From contig CAMBJF010000021.1 of the NCBI GenBank assembly GCA_945867875.1, positions 1-20,815 of the forward strand: DNA of 20,815 nt, in the 5' to 3' direction. Positions 14,997-20,815 of this stretch are shown here, piece after piece (the stretch's first letter is position 1; every line of letters starts with the position of its first letter). Origin of the DNA: an uncultured Ruminococcus sp. Its GTDB lineage: Bacteria; Bacillota; Clostridia; Oscillospirales; Ruminococcaceae. Below the pieces are notes generated by a model, which saw only the letters and a program-made list of their open reading frames with translations, was not told the origin of the DNA and ran no database searches. Position numbers and translations under genes: made by a program.

Positions 14997-15039
14997 CTGC
15001 TGTATAACCTTATACATACTTGTTATAATTATACAGCAG
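14997..15039 (-). repeat. Inverted repeat: galM terminator or promoter operator
   Basis: CTGCTGTATAA (14997-15007) and TTATACAGCAG (15029-15039) are exact reverse complements separated by 21 bases. On the minus strand the repeat lies about 30 bases after galM and is followed by TTTCCTTTTG, so it may act as a weak galM terminator. One arm also contains the -10 box of the zinc-ribbon gene, so it could instead be an operator. Confidence 0.6.
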
Positions 15040-15057
15040 AATTTATTAATATATCAA
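15028..15057 (-). promoter_or_regulatory. Promoter of the zinc-ribbon membrane protein gene
   Basis: On the minus strand, TTGATA (15052-15057), an 18-base spacer and a perfect TATAAT (15028-15033) lie 88 bases before the start codon. The -10 box is inside the inverted repeat at 14997-15039. Confidence 0.6.
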
Positions 15058-15067
15058 TTACAGCACA

Positions 15068-16075
15068 TTATCCCAATGTAAAAAATCTTTGGGTAGCAGA
15101 GTATGTCTTTCCGGGAGCAAGCTCTTCATATCCGCTGAGCTCGGCAGGCATATCAAGGTTAGGCGCATTTACCTGAGCGGTCATAGGCTCGGGGCAGAAA
15201 TAGTTCATAAAACCGTTGTGGTTCCATACTATCCAGAATTTGTAGTGGTCGTCCACCTCGTTGCATATCATCTTGCCGCTGTCGGTGTCGGTCATAATTG
15301 TGCCGTGGAAAGGCTTGCCGTTAAGTGTAAGAGTGCCGCCTGAGTACATATCATTGCAGATGTCCTTAAGCACAGGACAGGTTCCCTCAACGTACTGCTT
15401 GTCATAATCGGAAAGCTTTGTCCTCTTGCCTGTGGGGAGCCACTTGGACTTGTTGAAGAGAATGTGCTCCTGGGCAGGAACCTGAAGCCTGATATTTTCC
15501 TGAAGTCCGCCGTCAACAAAAGGAGCATTGATGGTGGTGTGAGTTGCAAGAGAAATGGGCATCATTTTGTCGGACTGATTGATAAGAGTTACGGTATGTG
15601 TCAGACCCTTGTCCGAAAGCTCTATCTTGATTTGAACGGTGAATTTAACAGGGAAGCAGTTATAGAAAAAGTCCTTTTCGTCATATACATATTCGTTCAC
15701 AACATAAGCTGTATTGCCCTTTGCAGCCATATCCTTAACGGTGTATGCTCTCTTCTGGATAAAGCCGTGGAGGTGATTTCCGAAACGTTCTTCATTGACG
15801 GGGAGACGGTAAAGTGCGTCTGATGTGCGGAGCAGACCGCTTTCAAAACGGTTGGGAAGATAAAGCGTAGGCAGACCCCAAATTTCGGGAGCATTCATTA
15901 TCTCGCCCATAGAAACGCTGCCGTTGTAGCGGAAAATTTCCATTCCTCTCTTGTTGTCTCTGAATCTGAGCACATTTGAACCGAGACCGTGGGCAACGAT
16001 AGCATAATAACCGCCCGCAGCCAGCTCAACGACCTCTGCGCCCTTGTGTATAGCCTTTCTTGCGTAGGTTTCCAT
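15068..16075 (-). CDS. Aldose 1-epimerase family protein (galactose mutarotase-like)
   Basis: A 335-residue beta-sandwich enzyme predicted to interconvert alpha and beta anomers of an aldohexose. LPNRF gives N75-R76 for sugar binding. GNHLHGF gives H101 and H103, SLATHTTIN gives the catalytic histidine H179, and CPEPMTAQVNAPN gives the catalytic glutamate E296. All expected residues are present and the length fits. AAGGAG lies 9 bases before the ATG. It is the last gene of a tightly spaced run after sir2, nadC and the radical SAM gene; its start is 21 bases after the radical SAM stop. No galactose catabolic genes are nearby, so the sugar is uncertain, and a hexose-phosphate or a general housekeeping mutarotase is possible. 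Confidence 0.9.
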   Translation of the reverse strand: METYARKAIHKGAEVVELAAGGYYAIVAHGLGSNVLRFRDNKRGMEIFRYNGSVSMGEIMNAPEIWGLPTLYLPNRFESGLLRTSDALYRLPVNEERFGNHLHGFIQKRAYTVKDMAAKGNTAYVVNEYVYDEKDFFYNCFPVKFTVQIKIELSDKGLTHTVTLINQSDKMMPISLATHTTINAPFVDGGLQENIRLQVPAQEHILFNKSKWLPTGKRTKLSDYDKQYVEGTCPVLKDICNDMYSGGTLTLNGKPFHGTIMTDTDSGKMICNEVDDHYKFWIVWNHNGFMNYFCPEPMTAQVNAPNLDMPAELSGYEELAPGKTYSATQRFFTLG

Positions 16076-16096
16076 AGTAAAAAACTCCTTTATGTA

Positions 16097-16705
16097 TTAA
16101 GAATCATAGGGACGTATCCTGAGATGAATGCCCAGTTTTTCCGAAACAGCCTTGCTTTCGTTTATCTCACGCTCCGAGATAACGTCTACCACCGTGAACA
16201 TCACCTTGGGAACATATTCCTTGCAGTCCTCCGCAAATCTGAGCATTGCCTCAAAGCTGTCCGCCCATTTCGGACGTGTCACCTTGTTGTAATCCTCCGC
16301 ATTGCCCGAGTTAAGGCTTATGGAAACGATGTCCACAGCGCCTTTCAGCAGATGAGCGGTAGGCTTGCCGTGAATTTTGTCGGAAAGTCCGTTTGTGTTC
16401 AGCCTGATGAGCTTGTCAGGATATCGCTTTTTCAGCTCTTTGCCGATAAACGCCACGTCCTCAGCCCTTTCCATAGGCTCGCCGTAGCCGCAGAAAACTA
16501 TCTCGCTGAATTCGCTCATATCATACTTGTCAAATTCTCCGAGAACTTCTTCACAGGTCGGCTCTCTTTCGAGCCAGAGACTGTCGCTGCCATAGGCACC
16601 GTCGCCGTTGTGGCGAATGCAGAATGTGCAGTTGCAGGGGCAGCGGTTGGTAAGATTTATGTACAGATTATCGTGTACCGCATAAACAAAGGTAAGACCC
16701 TTCAT
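16097..16705 (-). CDS. TatD-associated-type radical SAM protein
   Basis: A 202-residue small radical SAM protein. NLYINLTNRCPCNCTFCIR (13-31) carries C22, C26 and C29 in the CX3CX2C cluster motif, with an extra C24. IVFCGYGEPMER is the SAM-binding GE motif, and LIRLNTNGLSDKIHG and VDIVSISLNSGNAEDYNK are further core strands. The NLYINLTNRC start is what I know from the TIGR04038 group, found next to TatD nucleases. No TatD gene is in the window. There is no auxiliary cluster domain. AAAGGAAG overlaps the nadC stop codon, only 13 bases separate the genes, and galM follows. The reaction is unknown, so a role tied to NAD or sugar metabolism is only suggested by the neighbours. Confidence 0.8.
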   Translation of the reverse strand: MKGLTFVYAVHDNLYINLTNRCPCNCTFCIRHNGDGAYGSDSLWLEREPTCEEVLGEFDKYDMSEFSEIVFCGYGEPMERAEDVAFIGKELKKRYPDKLIRLNTNGLSDKIHGKPTAHLLKGAVDIVSISLNSGNAEDYNKVTRPKWADSFEAMLRFAEDCKEYVPKVMFTVVDVISEREINESKAVSEKLGIHLRIRPYDS

Positions 16706-16718
16706 TTTAATTCTTCCT

Positions 16719-17558
16719 TTATTTTCTTATTTTAAGTGAAATATCGAATGCCTTTACCGAATGGGTGATAGCGCCAACGGAAATGATGTCAACTCCTGTA
16801 GCGGCAGCAGCGGCAACGGTGTCGATATTGATATTGCCCGAAGCTTCAAGAACAGCCTTGCCGTCAGCAATTTTAACGCACTCGGTCATCTCTTCGGGAG
16901 TCATATTGTCAAGCATAATAACGTCAACATTGCAGCCGAGAGCCTCTTTAAGCTCCTCCTTGTTTCTGACCTCCACCTCTATCTTTGCCATATGACCGAT
17001 CTTCTTTTTGAGAGCAGAAACAGCCCCTGTAATAGAGCCGTAAGCGTCAATGTGGTTGTCCTTAAGCATTGCCGCATCGGAGAGGTTGTAGCGGTGGTTT
17101 CTTCCGCCGCCTGCGGTGACAGCGTACTTTTCAAGTGCTCTGAGACCGGGCAGCGTCTTTCTTGTGTCAACGATAGATGCCTTTGTGCCTGCGCAGGCTT
17201 CAACGAGCTTGTTTGTGGCAGTGGCAACGCCTGACATATGCTGCAAGATGTTCAGAGATGTTCTCTCTGCCTTGAGAATAGAGCGGGTCTTTCCTACTAC
17301 CCTTGCAATAACATCGCCCTTTTTCACCTTTTCGCCGTCGTGAATGAATATCTCGCACTTAACGGAGCTGTCAATAAATGTAAATGTTCTGAGAGCGCAG
17401 TCGATTCCCGCAAGAACCCCCTCAGCCTTTGAAACAAATTCGGCTGTGGATATCTCGTCCTCGGGGATAAGGAGGTCTGTTGCAAGGTCTATGTAGTTTA
17501 TGTCCTCAGACAGTGCTCTTTTGATAATATCGTCAACATAAAATTCGGGTAAAAGCAT
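16719..17558 (-). CDS. nadC: Nicotinate-nucleotide pyrophosphorylase (carboxylating)
   Basis: A 279-residue quinolinate phosphoribosyltransferase that converts quinolinate and PRPP to nicotinate mononucleotide, releasing CO2 and pyrophosphate, in de novo NAD synthesis. Signatures are ERTSLNILQHMSGVAT (98-113), DTRKTLPGLR (131-140), GGGRNHRYNLSDA (150-162), KDNHI (166-170), VEVEVRN, DVIMLDNM, and the C-terminal EASGNI and ISVGAITHS. All substrate-binding residues expected of the family appear present. GAAAGGA lies 11 bases before the ATG. The usual partners nadA and nadB are not in the window. Instead it lies 22 bases after an NAD-consuming sir2 gene and 13 before the radical SAM gene, so NAD formation and use are expressed together here. 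Confidence 0.97.
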   Translation of the reverse strand: MLLPEFYVDDIIKRALSEDINYIDLATDLLIPEDEISTAEFVSKAEGVLAGIDCALRTFTFIDSSVKCEIFIHDGEKVKKGDVIARVVGKTRSILKAERTSLNILQHMSGVATATNKLVEACAGTKASIVDTRKTLPGLRALEKYAVTAGGGRNHRYNLSDAAMLKDNHIDAYGSITGAVSALKKKIGHMAKIEVEVRNKEELKEALGCNVDVIMLDNMTPEEMTECVKIADGKAVLEASGNINIDTVAAAAATGVDIISVGAITHSVKAFDISLKIRK

Positions 17559-17580
17559 TTTTATAAGATTCCTTTCAGAG

Positions 17581-18312
17581 TTAATTTACGCAGTAGTCAA
17601 GAGTTTCACCGATGCTTTCGGGAATGAGCAGGTCGGCTCTGTCATCAAACTGTGTTGCACTTTTATTGATGAGCACAAGCTTGTTTCCGTGGTAATACTC
17701 GATAAGTCCGCTTGCGGGATATACCGACAGGGAAGTGCCTCCGATAATGAGCACATCGCAGTTTTCGATAGCCTCGATAGCAGCATTCACCGTCTGCTGA
17801 TTGAGCCCCTCCTGATACAGCACCACATCGGGCTTTATAAGTCCTCCGCACTGTGAGCACTGGGGAATAAATGGGGAATTTTTCATATACTCGGCATCGT
17901 GAAAAGCCCCGCATCTTACGCAGTAATTGCGGTGAACAGAGCCGTGAAGCTCGTAGACCACCTTGCTGCCCGCAGCTTGATGAAGTCCGTCGATGTTCTG
18001 GGTGATAACAGCTTTGAGCTTGCCACGGCGTTCAAGCTCTGCCAGTGCAAGATGAGCCTTGTTGGGCTTTGCGTCGAGATAAAGCATCTTGTCCTTATAA
18101 AATTCGTAAAATTCGCTTATGTGATTGCAAAAAAAGCTGTGGCTCAGAATTGTCTCGGGGGGATATTTGTATTTCATATTGTAAAGACCGTCCACGCTTC
18201 GGAAATCGGGGATACCGCTTTCGGTGGAAACTCCTGCTCCTCCGAAAAAAACAATATTGTCAGAGCTGTCTATCCAATCTTTCAGCACAGCAGTGCTTTC
18301 CGTCAGTGCCAT
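17581..18312 (-). CDS. Sir2-family NAD-dependent protein deacylase
   Basis: A 243-residue sirtuin that removes acyl groups from protein lysines using NAD, giving nicotinamide and O-acyl-ADP-ribose. The Rossmann core has GGAGVSTESGIPDFR (24-38), TQNIDGLHQAAG (104-115), the catalytic H123 in ELHGSV, and GGTSLSVYPA (191-200). The zinc site uses C131, C134, C152 and C155. The length is normal for a bacterial CobB/SrtN-type enzyme. AGAAAGGA lies 8 bases before the ATG. It is the first gene of the sir2-nadC-radical SAM-galM run and has a plausible promoter upstream. Whether it prefers acetyl, succinyl or other groups cannot be told with confidence from the sequence. Confidence 0.95.
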   Translation of the reverse strand: MALTESTAVLKDWIDSSDNIVFFGGAGVSTESGIPDFRSVDGLYNMKYKYPPETILSHSFFCNHISEFYEFYKDKMLYLDAKPNKAHLALAELERRGKLKAVITQNIDGLHQAAGSKVVYELHGSVHRNYCVRCGAFHDAEYMKNSPFIPQCSQCGGLIKPDVVLYQEGLNQQTVNAAIEAIENCDVLIIGGTSLSVYPASGLIEYYHGNKLVLINKSATQFDDRADLLIPESIGETLDYCVN

Positions 18313-18383
18313 AAAATCAATCCTTTCTGCGGGGAGCTTGCAGCCGTGGTATGTGTCGCCATAAATCGGCTATATATACATTA

Positions 18384-18412
18384 ATTATATCACATTATTT
18401 CGGAAATTTCTA
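18384..18412 (-). promoter_or_regulatory. Promoter of the sir2-nadC-radical SAM-galM run
   Basis: On the minus strand, TAGAAA (18407-18412), a 17-base spacer and a perfect TATAAT (18384-18389) lie about 72 bases before the sir2 ATG. The -35 match is moderate (4 of 6). Confidence 0.5.
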
Positions 18413-18467
18413 CTGCTTTTTAAAATTTTTTTTGAATTTGGTTCAAAAAGTTTTTCGGCAAATAAAT

Positions 18468-18507
18468 ATGCCGCATAGACCGTGAAATGAAGCGGTCTGT
18501 GCGGCAT
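18468..18507 (-). terminator. Hairpin after the broken surface-protein gene, probable terminator
   Basis: ATGCCGCATAGACCG (18468-18482) and CGGTCTGTGCGGCAT (18493-18507) form a 15-bp stem with one wobble or mismatch and a 10-base loop. It lies 10 bases past the stop of the upstream minus-strand gene and is followed by ATTTATTT, a weak U-tract. A second, AT-only stem with an 8-bp TTTTTGAA/TTCAAAAA pairing is at 18429-18449. I see no gene in 18313-18516. Confidence 0.6.
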
Positions 18508-18516
18508 AATATCATT

Positions 18517-19392
18517 TTATTTTTTCATAGCCTTTATGAGCATCACCGAAACAACGGCCGCTCCCGCCGATAAGGCGGCAGGCAGCATCAGCGAGCGCCC
18601 GTCGGGGTTCACGGAGCGTTCCGCAAATTCCCTTGCATTCTCCGTCATTTCGTCAACAAGCTGACCCGAGACAGCCGTTCCCTCGTTTGCGGAAATGTCA
18701 TTGCCAAAGGCTGACAGGTCGGTAGCTTCGGGGGCGGGGAGGAATATCCAGCAGTTGTCAAATCCAAATCGGTCGGCATCTTTTGTTATCCACCTGACGC
18801 TGTATATCCACATATTTCCGTTTTCGTCTGTCCAGCATTTGTCGGCAAGCTCTCCTTTGGGATAGGGATAATCCTCACGGGTGTACTAGTTCTCAGCTTT
18901 TATGGAATAATAGTTTTCCGAATAGGAATATTCCCACAAAACCACCTTCTCCTGCGGGATATAGTTATCAAGCTCGCCGCTGTAATCCGTAAATTCGTCA
19001 CTGTGTTTATCAATGAATGTAAAGGTGCTGTATATTTCGCTTACCTTTGACATTTCTATCCAGCCGTCCTTGCTCCTGCCAAGCTCGGAACGCTCATCAA
19101 ACATACAGCAGCCCCATACTTCGCCGCTTTTATCGGTGTATGTAAAGCCGATATCCACTGTGTCCCCCTTTTTGACCTTGTTGACAATAGTGGTTTTCAG
19201 AGGACTTTTTAAAATGTTGCTGTCCTCCAGAACATCATAACTTCTCCAGTTGATATATTAGCAGCTTTGGTAGGCACTTCGGCAAAATGCATTGTCAGGT
19301 ACTGAAATAACATCAGCATAAACCGCCGTCCCCGAAAATGCCGCCACCGAAGCCGCCGCAATAGCTGTACATATAATTTCCTTGATATTCAT
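18517..19392 (-). pseudogene. Secreted C-terminally anchored protein, broken by two in-frame stops
   Basis: Read from the ATG at 19390-19392 the frame runs 292 codons, with a TAA at codon 45 (19258-19260) and a TAG at codon 169 (18886-18888), and no frameshift. GAGGTGAC gives a good ribosome binding site. Codons 1-26 encode a signal peptide ending in AVYA. After each stop the same frame stays protein-like: VKKGDTVDIGFTYTDKSGEVW, GWIEMSKV and DEFTDYSGELDNY. The C-terminus is a hydrophobic anchor with a lysine tail (LPAALSAGAAVVSVMLIKAMKK). The style matches SH3-like secreted proteins I associate with Ruminococcus (signal peptide, repeated WG/GWI strands, anchor). An AAGGGGG before the GTG at 19158 might allow a restart, but that product would lack a signal peptide. 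It is the last gene of the MFS operon. Sequencing error at both sites is unlikely but not excluded. Confidence 0.75.
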
Positions 19393-19396
19393 AATG

Positions 19397-19753
19397 TCAC
19401 CTCAAAAAAATATTGATAATTATTCCGCATAAAAATGAAGATGTGTTTGCACATAGTGAGAAAAGCAGTGGCTTTTTTATGTACGTCCTGTTTTTATAAA
19501 CGAGCCATTCGGCAATGACAGCGGCTATTTCCAGTACTGCCGTTATAAGCGCCATAGCAACACCGCCAAGCCTAAGCTCATATGCAAAAAAGCTGTGGAT
19601 AACATTCACCAAAGGATTCGTCATAACGTTTGCAAGGAGCATAATTATGTAATTCCTGCCGCCCCTCACGCCCCATATTACCCCGAAAAGCCCTTCAAGG
19701 AGAATAGTCAGAAGCAGTGCATAGCCCATTGAAACAAGGATATCAGCCGTCAT
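19397..19753 (-). CDS. Small integral membrane protein, function unknown
   Basis: A 118-residue hydrophobic protein with four likely membrane helices at about 6-28, 34-54, 60-83 and 95-117. The segment LLEGLFGVIWGVRGGRNYIIMLLANVMTNPLVN has charged and Asn/Pro residues of the kind conserved in transporter-like or maturation membrane proteins, but I recognise no family with confidence. The start overlaps the end of the MFS gene by 11 bases and has only a weak ribosome binding site (GGTG), so translation is probably coupled. Its stop codon lies inside the GAGGTG of the following broken gene. It should therefore be expressed together with both neighbours and may assist one of them. Confidence 0.75.
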   Translation of the reverse strand: MTADILVSMGYALLLTILLEGLFGVIWGVRGGRNYIIMLLANVMTNPLVNVIHSFFAYELRLGGVAMALITAVLEIAAVIAEWLVYKNRTYIKKPLLFSLCANTSSFLCGIIINIFLR

Positions 19754-20786
19754 TTTTTTGCACCGTTTTCTTCATCAGAGCAAAGCCCCCAAGCAGCATT
19801 GCCGCCGAGAGAATGCAGAGAATGCACATCGCCGCCCTGCTTATCTGCACCCCGCCATATATGTACGATGGTACATATCCAAGAAACAGTGCAAAGGTGA
19901 GAAGCCCGAATGAAAAACCTCTGCCGCCCTTGAAAATATCCGCCGCCGCCCTCAGTGTTATGGGCATAGACATATTGAAAATGAGTATCGCCGCAAGTCC
20001 GCAGACGATATTTCCCGAGAACAGGTACAGCACAGCCGCCATAACCATTGATACAGCCGCCGTTTTTTCCTTGCCGAATCTGTCCGAAACAAAGCCACCA
20101 AGAGCCTTGCCGCCCGCCGTCATTATCACCGCTGTGAATGCCGCCGCAGGAGTTATTTTCCAGGGATATGACAATGCAAAACCGCCATAGCTCCTTATGA
20201 CCACCACCGCAAAGAACATAAACGCCGCTGGGCAAAGTGGGAATGATGCCTTAAAATCAAAGAAAGTTTCCGCAGCCCCGCCCCTTTTGTCATCGCATTT
20301 AAAAATGTACGGTGCTGCAAAAATGAACACCGCCGCTATGAGCATTGCCGCCATCGGCAGGATAAAGGACATATCATTCCCCTTGCCCCATATCGTGCCG
20401 AGATACAGTCCCACCGCACCGGGGGAGACGAACACGCCTAGAGCACCCGAGCTTTCGTATTTATCCAGCACATAAACTCCGCCCCCTGCGTGGAAAAGAG
20501 CGTTTCCCACTCCAGCACATATCGCCGCAGGGGTGAGCAGTCCCGCAAATGCTCCGAAATATGCTAAAAATATAAGTCCACAGCCTACCGATGCTGCACG
20601 GTGCCCTCCGCCAAGCTTGTCAAGAATTATGCCTATGGGCATCTGCAAAGCGAATGCGCAGAAATTGTAGATAAGAAAATTTTCGCTTGCGCCGCCGAGT
20701 ATAAATCTCATCATAAGAAATGCACAGGACAGGTCGACTAAAAAATGTGCAGCGGAATAAACCGCCGTCATCGCTTTTCGTTCCAT
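19743..20786 (-). CDS. MFS-type transporter
   Basis: A 347-residue polytopic membrane protein with about ten to twelve predicted helices, short for a full major facilitator. MPIGIILDKLGGGHRAASVG (49-68) resembles the loop 2-3 signature of MFS carriers, and GKALGGFVSDRFGKEKTAAV is the matching loop in the second half, so both bundles are present. GVGNALFHAGGGVYVLDKY recalls the Fsr/fosmidomycin-resistance-like subgroup. A drug or metabolite exporter is possible, but the substrate is unknown. AAAGGGG lies 7 bases before the ATG. The promoter would lie at or beyond the right edge; only 29 bases remain. It overlaps the small membrane protein gene by 11 bases and heads a three-gene operon. Confidence 0.8.
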   Translation of the reverse strand: MERKAMTAVYSAAHFLVDLSCAFLMMRFILGGASENFLIYNFCAFALQMPIGIILDKLGGGHRAASVGCGLIFLAYFGAFAGLLTPAAICAGVGNALFHAGGGVYVLDKYESSGALGVFVSPGAVGLYLGTIWGKGNDMSFILPMAAMLIAAVFIFAAPYIFKCDDKRGGAAETFFDFKASFPLCPAAFMFFAVVVIRSYGGFALSYPWKITPAAAFTAVIMTAGGKALGGFVSDRFGKEKTAAVSMVMAAVLYLFSGNIVCGLAAILIFNMSMPITLRAAADIFKGGRGFSFGLLTFALFLGYVPSYIYGGVQISRAAMCILCILSAAMLLGGFALMKKTVQKNDG

Positions 20787-20815
20787 TTAAAACCCCTTTC
20801 ATATGAATAAACAAT

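Noticed and set aside
16097..16705. Queuosine enzyme QueE or a pyruvate formate-lyase activating enzyme
   Set aside because: The NLYINLTNRCPCNCTFC start and the small size fit the TatD-associated radical SAM group better, and there are no queuosine or glycyl-radical genes nearby.
18886..19260. Programmed recoding of TAA/TAG, or selenocysteine or pyrrolysine insertion
   Set aside because: There is no TGA, no recognisable recoding structure after the stops, and two different stop codons are involved. Decay by point mutation is simpler, though readthrough remains testable.
1..20815. Anti-phage, toxin-antitoxin, CRISPR or mobile-element modules
   Set aside because: No transposase, integrase, Cas, restriction, retron or toxin-like protein and no regularly spaced repeats were seen on either strand.

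Overview
This window looks like a chromosome segment of an anaerobic, low-to-mid GC Firmicute of the Oscillospiraceae/Ruminococcaceae, most like Ruminococcus. The indications are a six-cysteine SCIFF peptide with its radical SAM maturase, a clostridial TIGR04086-type membrane protein, the two dipicolinate synthase subunits of sporulating Firmicutes, strong AGGAGG-type ribosome binding sites, and secreted proteins of a Ruminococcus style. The assignment is by recognising families by eye; no search was run. I saw no tRNA, rRNA, CRISPR array, insertion sequence, prophage or integration scar.

Left part (1-7112). A truncated OadG-like gene reads off the left edge and is divergent from a marR-glgB operon. 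That operon has a consensus promoter and a near-perfect palindromic operator just downstream of the -10 box. Next come a TIGR04086-like membrane protein, the SCIFF precursor scfA, a long hairpin, the maturase scfB, and a type IIA topoisomerase A subunit of ParC type, closed by a terminator.

Middle (7132-13708). A DUF5662 gene stands alone between its own promoter and terminator. Two secreted cell-surface proteins follow: a YcdB-like protein with SLH repeats, and a probable lipoprotein with wall-binding repeats and a Big_14-like domain. They converge on spoVFA-spoVFB (dpaA-dpaB), whose upstream region matches the mother-cell sigma-K consensus. Divergent from dpaAB are a PaaI-like thioesterase and an AlkD-like DNA alkylation repair protein. 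Perfect bidirectional terminators separate the convergent pairs.

Right part (13714-20815), all on the minus strand. A zinc-ribbon membrane protein is followed by a four-gene run, in transcription order sir2-nadC-TatD-type radical SAM-galM, with gaps of only 13-22 bases. Last is an operon of an MFS transporter, a small membrane protein and a secreted, C-terminally anchored protein. That last gene is broken by two in-frame stop codons (TAA and TAG) with no frameshift.

Most of the window is ordinary housekeeping and surface biology. The points most worth a second look are the marR-glgB operator, the hairpin between scfA and scfB, the sigma-K-like promoter of dpaAB, the doubly interrupted surface-protein gene, and the sir2-nadC-radical SAM-galM run.
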